A stretch of DNA of 64,000 bases. It comes from Fusobacterium perfoetens (GTDB lineage: Bacteria; Fusobacteriota; Fusobacteriia; Fusobacteriales; Fusobacteriaceae). The notes below the pieces were generated by a model. It worked only from the letters and a program-made list of their open reading frames with translations, did not search any database and was not told the DNA's origin. Positions 48,565 through 57,612 of the stretch are shown piece after piece. Position numbers and translations under genes: made by a program. The stretch is from positions 1-64,000 of the forward strand of contig NZ_JADYUD010000001.1 in NCBI RefSeq assembly GCF_021531595.1. The letters run 5' to 3'. Positions within the stretch are counted from its first letter, which is position 1, and each line of letters starts with the position of its first letter.

Positions 48565-49302
48565 ATGATAAAAAATTTTGCTCATAGAGGGTTTAGTGGA
48601 AAATATCCTGAAAACACACTTCTTGCTTTTGAAAAAGCTGTTGAAGCAGGTGCAGATGGAATAGAACTTGATGTTCAGCTTACAAAAGATGGAGAAGTGG
48701 TAATTATTCATGATGAAACAATAGATCGTACAACAGATGGAAAAGGATTTGTTGCAGATTATACTTATGATGAATTAAAAAAAATAGATGCCTCATATAT
48801 TTATAAAAATCACTATGGATTTAATAAGATACCCACATTGAAAGAATATTTTACTCTTATAAAAGATACTAAAATTATTACTAATATTGAACTTAAAACA
48901 GGAATAAATGAATATTTAGGAATAGAAAAAAAAGTTTTTGAAATAATACAGGAATTTCATATGGAAGATAGAGTAATAGTTTCAAGTTTTAATCATTACA
49001 GTATTCTTAGAATGAAAGCTCTTGCCCCTAAAATTAAGTGTGGTTTTTTAAGTGAAACTTGGATAATAGATGCAGGAAAATATACTAAATTTTTTGGAAT
49101 AGAATGTTATCATCCTCATTTTGCAATGTTAACAAAAGAAATAGCAAGGGAAATTAAGGCACAGGGAATAGAGATAAATACATGGACAGTAAATACAGAA
49201 GAAGATATGAGAGATTTGATTTCTAAGGGAGTGGATATTCTTATAGGAAATTATCCAGATATTACAAAAAAAATAATATCAGAAGCAGAAGGACAAAAAT
49301 AA
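48565..49302 (+). CDS. glycerophosphodiester phosphodiesterase
   Basis: A 245-residue cytoplasmic GDPD of the UgpQ type that releases glycerol-3-phosphate from glycerophosphodiesters. His7-Arg8, Glu34-Asp36 (IELDVQ) and His49-Asp50 (HDE) form the metal and catalytic sites of the TIM barrel. There is no signal peptide, unlike periplasmic GlpQ. AAGGAGG precedes the ATG. It lies between glpP and glpF behind its own terminator leader, so it is probably glycerol-3-phosphate-inducible. Confidence 0.92.
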   Translation: MIKNFAHRGFSGKYPENTLLAFEKAVEAGADGIELDVQLTKDGEVVIIHDETIDRTTDGKGFVADYTYDELKKIDASYIYKNHYGFNKIPTLKEYFTLIKDTKIITNIELKTGINEYLGIEKKVFEIIQEFHMEDRVIVSSFNHYSILRMKALAPKIKCGFLSETWIIDAGKYTKFFGIECYHPHFAMLTKEIAREIKAQGIEINTWTVNTEEDMRDLISKGVDILIGNYPDITKKIISEAEGQK

Positions 49303-49381
49303 AAATTAAATTTATAATTAGGAAAATAAATATATTAATTATAAAAATAAAGTTCAGAAATAAAACTTAATGAAAAAATAT

Positions 49382-49410
49382 TTGACAAAAAAATAAAAAA
49401 GTAGTATATT
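49382..49410 (+). promoter_or_regulatory. promoter of glpFK
   Basis: TTGACA (49382-49387), 17-nt spacer and TATATT (49405-49410). Confidence 0.75.
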
Positions 49411-49445
49411 TTCTTTAAGAGAATATAGCTGAGAGATGGGAGAAG

Positions 49446-49500
49446 CTTAAAATATTTATCTTGTGTGAAAACATTAAGATAATTATTTTAAGTTTTTTTT
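49446..49500 (+). terminator. leader terminator of glpFK, likely GlpP-controlled
   Basis: A 17-bp stem with one mismatch (49446-49462 with 49476-49492) followed by eight T's, located about 36 nt after the predicted -10 and before the glpF ribosome site. Confidence 0.85.
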
Positions 49501-49556
49501 ATTTCGGTTTTATTCCAAAATAAAAAATTTTTTAAAGGTTACAAGGAGGGAGTTTT

Positions 49557-50294
49557 ATGACATCAACTGCAATGTATTTAGCGGAATTTGTTGGAACAGC
49601 TTTACTGCTGCTTTTAGGAAATGGAATTAATATGACACTGAGTCTTAGGAAAAGCTTCGGTAAAGGTGGAGGCTGGTCAGTAACATGTATTGGATGGGGT
49701 ATGGCTGTAACCATGTCTGCATATCTTACAGGCTGGGTAAGTGGAGCACATTTGAATCCAGCTCTTTCAATAGCAATGGTACTTTCAGGAAGAATGGATG
49801 CAGCTCTTTTACCTGGATATATTGTAGCTCAGATTCTTGGAGGAATATTTGGAGCAGTTTTAGCATATCTTGCTTATAAGGATTTAATGGATGATGAACC
49901 TGATGCAGGAACAAAACTGGGAGTTTTCTCTACAGGACCAGCAATAGATCATAAACCTTGGAATGTGGTAACAGAAACAATAGGAACAGCAGTTCTTGTT
50001 ATAGGAATTCTTGCTATAGGATATGGAAGCAATGGGGTTTCAGGAGGAATAGGACCATTTCTTGTAGGTATGCTTATTTGTGTAATTGGTATGGCTCTTG
50101 GAGGAGCAACAGGATTTGCTATTAATCCAGCAAGAGACCTTGGACCTAGAATAGCACATGCAATTCTTCCTATAAAAGGAAAAGGGGGATCAAACTGGCA
50201 GTATGCATGGGTGCCAATTGTTGGTCCTATAATAGGAGCAGTTTTAGGAGTAGTAATATTTGATCTTTTTGTAAAAACATGTGTTGGTATATAA
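49557..50294 (+). CDS. glpF: glycerol uptake facilitator GlpF
   Basis: A 245-residue aquaglyceroporin of the MIP family with six helices and two half-helices. Both NPA boxes are intact (67-69 and 190-192); the second reads NPARD, whose Asp marks glycerol-conducting members. It lets glycerol cross the inner membrane by diffusion, trapped by GlpK encoded 56 nt downstream. AAGGAGGG precedes the ATG. Confidence 0.95.
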   Translation: MTSTAMYLAEFVGTALLLLLGNGINMTLSLRKSFGKGGGWSVTCIGWGMAVTMSAYLTGWVSGAHLNPALSIAMVLSGRMDAALLPGYIVAQILGGIFGAVLAYLAYKDLMDDEPDAGTKLGVFSTGPAIDHKPWNVVTETIGTAVLVIGILAIGYGSNGVSGGIGPFLVGMLICVIGMALGGATGFAINPARDLGPRIAHAILPIKGKGGSNWQYAWVPIVGPIIGAVLGVVIFDLFVKTCVGI

Positions 50295-50323
50295 AAACAG
50301 AAAAAAATCATAAAATATGTTAA

Positions 50324-51856
<1,533 letters not shown>

Positions 51857-51897
51857 TTACTTTGTATTAAATATAAAAAGAAATTCTTAATATACCC

Positions 51898-51926
51898 TTG
51901 ACAAAAAGAAATAAAAAAGGGATAAT
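51898..51926 (+). promoter_or_regulatory. promoter of the glpA-like operon
   Basis: TTGACA (51898-51903), 17-nt spacer and GATAAT (51921-51926), starting a leader with a terminator. No terminator is seen between glpK and this promoter. Confidence 0.7.
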
Positions 51927-51968
51927 TATATTGAAAAGATAAAATTTAATAGTGACTAGAGATAAAGT

Positions 51969-52022
51969 GAGTCAGATTAAGAGAAGGAAGAATATCCTTC
52001 TACTTTTTCTGACTCTTTTTTT
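51969..52022 (+). terminator. leader terminator of the glpA-like operon, likely GlpP-controlled
   Basis: GAGTCAGA (51969-51976) pairs with TCTGACTC (52008-52015), with an inner GAAGGA/TCCTTC hairpin, followed by seven T's. It lies upstream of the ribosome site GGGAGG of the first gene. Confidence 0.85.
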
Positions 52023-52041
52023 ATTAATAAGGGAGGAAAAA

Positions 52042-53478
52042 ATGGTAGATGTTGTTGTAATTGGAGCAGGAATAATGGGAGCAGCAGTTTCTCGTGAATT
52101 GTCTAAATATGATTTAGATGTAGTTGTACTGGATAAAGAGCACGATGTATCCAATGGAACTACAAAAGCTAATTCTTCAATAATTCATGCAGGATATGAT
52201 GCTAAAGAAGGAACACTTATGGCTAAATATAATGTTCTGGGAAGTGAAATGTTTGAAGAAATATGCAAGGAAATAGATGCTCCTTATAAAAGAACTGGTT
52301 CTTATGTGCTTGCATTTTCTGAAGAAGATAGAAAGCATATAGAAGCACTTTATAAAAGAGGGATTGCAAATGGTGTAAAGAAACTTGAAATTTTAGAAAA
52401 AGATGAAGTTTTAAAGAGAGAACCTAATATAAGTCCCAAAGTAGTAGCTGCTTTATATGCAGGAACAGCTGCCGTAATAGGACCTTATGAAGTATGTATA
52501 AAAATGTTAGAAAATGCAGCAGAAAATGGTGTAAAAATAGAGCTTGATGCAGAAGTTATAAAAATTGAGAAAACAGAAAAAGGATATAAAACATTTTTAA
52601 AAGATGGAAGAATATTTGAATCAAAAATTGTTATAAATGCAGCTGGAGTTTATGCTGATATTATAAATAATATGGTAAGCAATAAAAAATTTAAAATTCA
52701 TCCAAGAAGAGGGGAATATTTTCTTCTAGATAAAGTTCAAGGAAATTTAACAAATTCTGTAATATTTCAATGTCCTAATGAAATGGGAAAAGGAATTCTT
52801 GTAGCACAGACAGTGCATGGAAATTTAATAGTAGGACCTACAGCAGAAGATATAGAAAGTAGAGATGATGTAGGAAATACACTTTCTGCTCTTGATAAAA
52901 TAAAAAAAGATGCAGTAAAAAGTATAGAAAATATTAATTTCAGAGACAATATAAGAAACTTTGCAGGTCTTCGTGCAGAAGCAGATACAGGAGACTTTAT
53001 CATTGGAGAAGCAGAAGATGCAGAGGGATTCTTTAATATAGCAGGAACAAAATCTCCAGGACTTTCTTCAGCACCTGCAATTGGTCTTGATGTTGCAGGT
53101 ATGATTGCTAAGAAATTAGGAGCAGTTAAAAAAGAGCATTTCAAAAAGAACAGACCTCAGATTCATTTTATGAATCTTTCTCCTGAAGAAAAAGCAGAAA
53201 TGATAAAAAAAGATCCTAGATATGGAAGAGTAATATGCAGATGTGAGAGTATAACAGAAGGAGAAATTGTTGATGTAATTCATAGAATGGTAGGAGCAAA
53301 AACAGTTGATGGAGTTAAAAAAAGATGCAGACCTGGAACTGGAAGATGTCAAGGAGGATTCTGTGGTCCGAGAGTTCAGGAAATTATAGCAAGAGAGCTT
53401 AATGAAAAGCTTAATGAAGTAGTACTTGATAAAGTTGGATCTTATATATTAACTGAAGAAACTAAAGAAGCTAAATAA
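52042..53478 (+). CDS. FAD-dependent glycerol-3-phosphate dehydrogenase subunit (GlpA-like)
   Basis: A 478-residue DAO-family flavoprotein. The FAD-binding VVVIGAGIMGAAVSREL is at the N-terminus, and the C-terminal extension has a BFD-like [2Fe-2S] cysteine set: Cys399 and Cys401 (CRC), Cys429, Cys436 and Cys441. It should oxidise glycerol-3-phosphate to DHAP, passing electrons to the next flavoprotein. I use ATG 52042 with GGGAGG upstream; the longer frame from 51952 would translate through the terminator hairpin. Followed by a GlpB-like and a DUF1667 gene, an arrangement common in anaerobes. Confidence 0.88.
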   Translation: MVDVVVIGAGIMGAAVSRELSKYDLDVVVLDKEHDVSNGTTKANSSIIHAGYDAKEGTLMAKYNVLGSEMFEEICKEIDAPYKRTGSYVLAFSEEDRKHIEALYKRGIANGVKKLEILEKDEVLKREPNISPKVVAALYAGTAAVIGPYEVCIKMLENAAENGVKIELDAEVIKIEKTEKGYKTFLKDGRIFESKIVINAAGVYADIINNMVSNKKFKIHPRRGEYFLLDKVQGNLTNSVIFQCPNEMGKGILVAQTVHGNLIVGPTAEDIESRDDVGNTLSALDKIKKDAVKSIENINFRDNIRNFAGLRAEADTGDFIIGEAEDAEGFFNIAGTKSPGLSSAPAIGLDVAGMIAKKLGAVKKEHFKKNRPQIHFMNLSPEEKAEMIKKDPRYGRVICRCESITEGEIVDVIHRMVGAKTVDGVKKRCRPGTGRCQGGFCGPRVQEIIARELNEKLNEVVLDKVGSYILTEETKEAK

Positions 53479-53493
53479 TAGGGGGAATTTGAA

Positions 53494-54753
53494 ATGAAAT
53501 ATGATTTAGTTGTAATAGGTGGAGGACCAGGAGGTCTTGCAGCAGCAATAGAAGCAAGAAATAATGGAGTTGAAAATATATTAGTTATAGAAAGAGACAA
53601 GGAACTTGGAGGAATTCTTCAGCAATGTATTCATAATGGATTTGGTCTTCATGAATTTAAAGAAGAGCTTACAGGTCCTGAATATGCTGAAAGATTTATT
53701 AAAAAGCTTTATGAGCTTAATATTGAATATAAACTTGATACAATGGTTTTAGAAGTGAGCCCTGAAAAAGTTATTCATGCAATAAACACAAAAGATGGAT
53801 ATATGATGATAGAAGCAAAAGCTATTGTTCTTGCAATGGGATGTAGAGAAAGAACAAGAGGGGCAATAGCAATTCCTGGAGAAAGACCTTCAGGAATATT
53901 TACAGCAGGAACAGCTCAAAGATTTATCAATATGGAAGGATATATGGTTGGTAAAAAAGTTCTTATACTTGGTTCAGGAGACATTGGACTTATAATGGCA
54001 AGAAGAATGACTCTTGAAGGAGCAGAAGTTAAAGCTGTTGTTGAACTTATGCCTTTTTCAGGAGGTCTTGCAAGAAATATTGCACAATGTCTTAACGATT
54101 ATGATATCCCTTTATATTTAAGTCACACAGTTGTTGATATAAAAGGAAAAGAAAGACTTGAAAAAGTTGTAATAGCAAAGGTTGATGAAAATAGGAAACC
54201 AATTCCTGGAACAGAAATAGAGTATGAGTGTGATACACTTCTTCTTTCAGTAGGACTTATTCCAGAAAATGATATTTCAAGAAAAACAGGAATTGAAATG
54301 GATAGAAGAACAAATGGTCCAGTTGTAAATGAAATGATGGAAACAAGCATTCCTGGAATTTTTGCATGTGGAAATGTTGTTCATGTGCATGATCTTGTGG
54401 ATTTTGTAAGTGCAGAATCAAGAAGAGCAGGAAAAGCTGCTGCTAAATATGTAAAAGATGAAGTTAAAAAAGGAGAGTATAAAAATATAAAAAATGGTTT
54501 TGGTATTACTTATACTGTTCCTCAAAAGTTTAGAACAGAAAATGTTGAAAATAATTTAGAAGTATTTATGAGGGTAAATAATATATATAAAAATATGAGA
54601 CTTCAAGTTAAAGACGGAGATAAAGTAATTGTAAATTTAAAGAAACCTCATCTTGCTCCAGGAGAAATGGAAAAAATAATAATTCCTAATAAAATTTTAC
54701 AAAGCATAACAGGAAATGAAATAGTTGTAGAATTAACAGGAGGGGACGAATAA
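53494..54753 (+). CDS. NAD(P)/FAD-dependent oxidoreductase, GlpB-like partner
   Basis: A 419-residue pyridine-nucleotide-disulfide-type flavoprotein. FAD motif VVIGGGPGGLAAAIEAR is N-terminal, and the NAD-binding VLILGSGDIGLIMARRM lies near residues 153-170. GIFACGNVVHVHDLVD is the second FAD contact. The redox-active CxxC of disulfide reductases is not obvious. Located 15 nt after the GlpA-like gene and overlapping the DUF1667 gene by one base, it likely passes electrons from the GlpA-like subunit to or from NAD or another acceptor. Confidence 0.85.
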   Translation: MKYDLVVIGGGPGGLAAAIEARNNGVENILVIERDKELGGILQQCIHNGFGLHEFKEELTGPEYAERFIKKLYELNIEYKLDTMVLEVSPEKVIHAINTKDGYMMIEAKAIVLAMGCRERTRGAIAIPGERPSGIFTAGTAQRFINMEGYMVGKKVLILGSGDIGLIMARRMTLEGAEVKAVVELMPFSGGLARNIAQCLNDYDIPLYLSHTVVDIKGKERLEKVVIAKVDENRKPIPGTEIEYECDTLLLSVGLIPENDISRKTGIEMDRRTNGPVVNEMMETSIPGIFACGNVVHVHDLVDFVSAESRRAGKAAAKYVKDEVKKGEYKNIKNGFGITYTVPQKFRTENVENNLEVFMRVNNIYKNMRLQVKDGDKVIVNLKKPHLAPGEMEKIIIPNKILQSITGNEIVVELTGGDE

Positions 54754-55097
54754 TGAAAAAAGAAATGATATGTATTGTATGTCCTATGGGATGTCATCTT
54801 TCAGTTGATACAGAAACTTTGGAAGTGAAAGGAAATACTTGCCCAAGAGGTGAAAAATATGGGAAAGAAGAATTAACTTGTCCTAAGAGAGTAATAACTT
54901 CAACTGTAAAAATAACAGGAGGAATTCATAAAAGAGTCCCTGTCAAAACTAATGATTCTATACCTAAAGAGCTTAATTTTAAATGTATGGAACTTTTAAA
55001 TCACATTGAACTTAAATCTCCTGTAAAAAGAGGGGATATTGTTATAAAAAATGTTCTTGGAACAGGTGCAGATGTTGTAGTGTGCAGAGATATGTAA
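54753..55097 (+). CDS. DUF1667-family protein of the glycerol-3-phosphate dehydrogenase
   Basis: A 114-residue protein with an N-terminal cysteine cluster (CIVCPMGCH and later NTCPRG, TCPKR), suited to bind an iron-sulfur cluster or zinc. DUF1667 proteins regularly follow GlpA-like and GlpB-like flavoproteins in anaerobes, suggesting the small third subunit of the complex in place of GlpC. It starts within the stop of the preceding gene (TAATG), so it is translationally coupled. Confidence 0.85.
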   Translation: MKKEMICIVCPMGCHLSVDTETLEVKGNTCPRGEKYGKEELTCPKRVITSTVKITGGIHKRVPVKTNDSIPKELNFKCMELLNHIELKSPVKRGDIVIKNVLGTGADVVVCRDM

Positions 55098-55140
55098 TTT
55101 GTATAAAAACCATGTTTTTTCTCCCAAAAATAATATACCA

Positions 55141-55176
55141 AAAAAAGAGACAGCTTTTTTAGGCTGTTTCTTTTTC
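55141..55176 (+). terminator. terminator of the glpA-like operon
   Basis: GAGACAGC (55147-55154) pairs with GCTGTTTC (55163-55170, one G-U), flanked by an A-run and followed by TTTTTC. Confidence 0.8.
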
Positions 55177-55208
55177 TATATGCTTTTAATAAAAAAAATA
55201 AAAAAATC

Positions 55209-55237
55209 TTGACAAGAAAGTTGAAAGTGTATACAAT
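55209..55237 (+). promoter_or_regulatory. promoter of the M20 amidohydrolase unit
   Basis: TTGACA (55209-55214), 17-nt spacer and TACAAT (55232-55237). Predicted start about 55244, leaving a leader of about 220 nt. Confidence 0.7.
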
Positions 55238-55276
55238 ATGTAAAAATAAGACAGAGATTTATTAAGGAGAAATATT

Positions 55277-55351
55277 ATGAAATTATCAGTAAGGAGACAA
55301 TTGAATATTAAAATCAATATTTATTTTTGTCTTTCGGAAAATCTGAGGTAA
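55277..55351 (+). CDS. possible 24-residue leader peptide
   Basis: An ATG preceded by AAGGAG at good spacing opens a 24-codon frame (begins MKLSVRRQLN) in the leader of the amidohydrolase gene. Its middle (AAAATCAAT, about 55310-55318) can pair either within the local hairpin or with ATTGATTTT just before the leader terminator. This is the layout of a translation-coupled attenuator, although the peptide has no striking run of one amino acid. It may also be chance. Confidence 0.35.
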   Translation: MKLSVRRQLNIKINIYFCLSENLR

Positions 55352-55392
55352 TCATAAATTTCTTTTTTGTATACAAAAAAATTGATTTTTAA

Positions 55393-55428
55393 ACCAGTTT
55401 CAGTTCGGAAGGACGAGACTGGTTTTTT
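55393..55428 (+). terminator. leader terminator upstream of the amidohydrolase
   Basis: ACCAGTTTC (55393-55401) pairs with GAGACTGGT (55415-55423, one G-U), with an inner GTTC/GGAC and GGAA loop, followed by six T's, 35 nt before the start codon. Confidence 0.85.
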
Positions 55429-55462
55429 GTTTACCCAAAAATAATAAAATATGGAGGAAAAT

Positions 55463-56641
55463 ATGAAACAGCTTGTTGAATTAAGTAAAAAATATGATGA
55501 GATTTTTAAAGATTTGAAAGAATTAAATGAATACATATATGCTAATCCAGAACTTGGAAGAAAAGAATTTAAAGCATGTGCAGCTCATAAAAATATTTTA
55601 AAAGAATATGGTTTTAAAGTAACAGATAATTATATTGGAATTGAAACTGCTTATCTTGCAGAATATTCTTCAGGAAAAGAAGGACCTAAAATAGCTTATC
55701 TTGCAGAATATGATGCTCTTCCTGAAATAGGTCATGGATGTGGGCATAATGCTCTTGGAACTGCAAGTATAGGAGCAGGAATACTTTTAAAAGAATTTAT
55801 AGATAAATTTGGAGGGACAGTTTTTGTATATGGAACTCCAGCAGAAGAAACATTTGGAGCAAAAGTTGATATGGCAGAGGCAGGGTGCTTTGATAATATA
55901 GATGCAGCTATGCTTTCACATCCTACTGGGAAATCTCACGAAAGAAGCGGAACATCACAGGCAATGGAAGCTCTTCAGTTTACTTTTAAAGGAAAAACAG
56001 CTCATGCAGCAGGAGATCCATATAATGGGATAAATGCTCTTGATGGAGTTATACAGCTTTTTAATAGTGTTAATGCATTGAGACAGCAGACAAAAGACAG
56101 TGCAAGAATTCATGGAATAATTTCTAATGGAGGAGAAGCAGCAAATATTATTCCAGATCTAGCTGTTGCTAATTTTTATGTTAGAGAAGCAACAACAAAA
56201 GAGATGATAAAGCTAAGTGAAAGAGTAAAAAACTGTGCTAAAGGAGCTGCTCTTGCAACAGGTACAACAGTAGAAATAGAAAATTATGAATATACTTTTA
56301 AACATTTAGTAACAAATGAAACTTTGTCGGAAGCTTATGTAAAAAATTTAAATCTTCAGGGCATAGAAAATATTCCTATGTCTGAACCTTCAGGTTCAAG
56401 TGACTGTGGAGATGTAAGCCATCATTGTCCAGTAATTCATACTTATTTTCCTATCTCAGAATGTGAACTTACAGGTCATAGTTTAGAATTTGCAAAAGCT
56501 AGCATTTCTAAAGAAGCATATAAAGGAATGAAAGAAGCTGTCCTTGCTCTTGTTATGACAGGAAAAGATATTTTATCTGACAAAGAACTTTTAAATAAAA
56601 TTAAGTTAGAATTTGAAAAAACTAAAAAAGAATTAATATAA
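55463..56641 (+). CDS. M20D-family amidohydrolase
   Basis: A 392-residue zinc amidohydrolase/aminoacylase-like peptidase. The metal-binding GHGCGHNALG and PAEETFGAK (catalytic Glu pair), and the dimerisation-domain HAAGDPYNGINALD segment match the M20D/AbgB-like group. It should hydrolyse N-acyl or N-aminobenzoyl amino acids or small peptides in the cytoplasm. ATG 55463 has GGAGG just upstream; the ATG at 55451 overlaps that site. The next gene encodes an amino-acid binding protein, suggesting joint salvage of an amino-acid derivative. Confidence 0.85.
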   Translation: MKQLVELSKKYDEIFKDLKELNEYIYANPELGRKEFKACAAHKNILKEYGFKVTDNYIGIETAYLAEYSSGKEGPKIAYLAEYDALPEIGHGCGHNALGTASIGAGILLKEFIDKFGGTVFVYGTPAEETFGAKVDMAEAGCFDNIDAAMLSHPTGKSHERSGTSQAMEALQFTFKGKTAHAAGDPYNGINALDGVIQLFNSVNALRQQTKDSARIHGIISNGGEAANIIPDLAVANFYVREATTKEMIKLSERVKNCAKGAALATGTTVEIENYEYTFKHLVTNETLSEAYVKNLNLQGIENIPMSEPSGSSDCGDVSHHCPVIHTYFPISECELTGHSLEFAKASISKEAYKGMKEAVLALVMTGKDILSDKELLNKIKLEFEKTKKELI

Positions 56642-56661
56642 ATTTTTAAGGAGGAAAGATT

Positions 56662-57405
56662 ATGAGAAAAATTTTAGTAACACTTTTATCACTTGTTTTA
56701 TTTGTTTTCAGTTTTGGAGAGAAAAAACTTTATGTGGGGACAAATGCAGAATTTAAACCTTATGAATATCTTGAAGGAGATAAGATTGTAGGATTTGATA
56801 TTGAACTTATGGAAGCTATGGCAAAAGAAGCAGGGTATACTGTTAAATGGAATAATATGACTTTTGATGGACTTCTTCCAGCTCTTCAAATGGGAAAGAT
56901 TGATGCTGTTATAGCAGGAATGTCTCCTACAGCTGAAAGACAAAAAGCTGTTGACTTTGGAAAACCATATTTAAACTTCCAAACAGGACATGCTGTTATA
57001 GTAAAAGAAAATGAAAAAGAGATTGTAAAAAATGAAGATTTAAATGGAAAAGTTGTAGGTGTTCAACTTGGAACAAAACAAGAAGATTTAGCTAAAGGTT
57101 TTGGGGCAGAAATAGTTAGATATGATTCATTTACAGGGGCACTTCTTGCTTTAAAACAAAATAAAGTACAAGCTGTAGTTTTAGATGAACAATCAGCTGG
57201 AAAATATTTAAAAACTATGGAAGGGGTAAAGATTACTGATATTATTTATGATTCTGATCCAGGAGAATCTATAGCTGTTAAAAAAGGAAATACAAAACTT
57301 GTAGAAGAACTTAATGCTGCATTTGATAAGGTTGTAGAAAGTGGAAAATATTATGAAATACTTCAAAAATATTTTCCTGAAAAAGCGGCTGAAATGAAAT
57401 TATAG
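56662..57405 (+). CDS. amino-acid ABC transporter substrate-binding protein (family 3)
   Basis: A 247-residue exported protein with a signal peptide (about 1-19, no lipobox) and the SBP_bac_3 fold: VGTNAEFKPYEY, GFDIELMEAMAKE, GLLPALQMGKIDAVIAGMS and the C-terminal KYFPEK. It captures a polar or charged amino acid in the periplasm. No permease or ATPase is adjacent, so it must use a transporter encoded elsewhere. It is 20 nt after the amidohydrolase gene with AAGGAGG upstream, so they are cotranscribed. Confidence 0.9.
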   Translation: MRKILVTLLSLVLFVFSFGEKKLYVGTNAEFKPYEYLEGDKIVGFDIELMEAMAKEAGYTVKWNNMTFDGLLPALQMGKIDAVIAGMSPTAERQKAVDFGKPYLNFQTGHAVIVKENEKEIVKNEDLNGKVVGVQLGTKQEDLAKGFGAEIVRYDSFTGALLALKQNKVQAVVLDEQSAGKYLKTMEGVKITDIIYDSDPGESIAVKKGNTKLVEELNAAFDKVVESGKYYEILQKYFPEKAAEMKL

Positions 57406-57410
57406 AAATT

Positions 57411-57477
57411 TTGAAAAATAAAATTTTTATATTATCAGAATTTTTTCAATCTTCTAAAATTTTGTTTTTTATAATTA
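57411..57477. repeat. AT-rich palindromic element, copy B
   Basis: An imperfect palindrome of A/T runs whose second half (57441-57477) closely matches the inner part of the palindrome at 14522-14556, including TTTCAAT, TTCTAAAATTTT and TTTTTATAA in order. It lies between a gene end and a separate terminator. Confidence 0.45.
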
Positions 57478-57500
57478 AATGAAGAAAGAGTATTAAAAAA

Positions 57501-57537
57501 GGAGCTGTTGTAAAATTTTTTACAGCAACTCCTTTTA
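57501..57537. terminator. terminator after the amino-acid binding protein gene
   Basis: GGAGCTGTTGTAAAA (57501-57515) pairs with TTTTACAGCAACTCC (57518-57532) with G-U wobbles, followed by TTTT; the reverse strand has an A/T-rich tail too, so it may also serve nrdJ, which converges on it. Confidence 0.8.
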
Positions 57538-57612
57538 TTATATATAAAAGTAAAAAGTTAAAAAATTAATAAATTTTTATGCATTGAAAAATCAATAGGT
57601 AGTTTTTGAAAA

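Noticed and set aside
49949-50311. Minus-strand 120-codon frame opposite glpF
   Set aside because: Shadow of glpF, whose NPA motifs and reading frame are clear.
51952-52041. 30-residue extension of the GlpA-like protein
   Set aside because: It would translate through the leader terminator; the FAD motif and GGGAGG site support ATG 52042.
55244-55462. T-box leader for the amidohydrolase unit
   Set aside because: No T-box sequence and no specifier stem are visible before the terminator.
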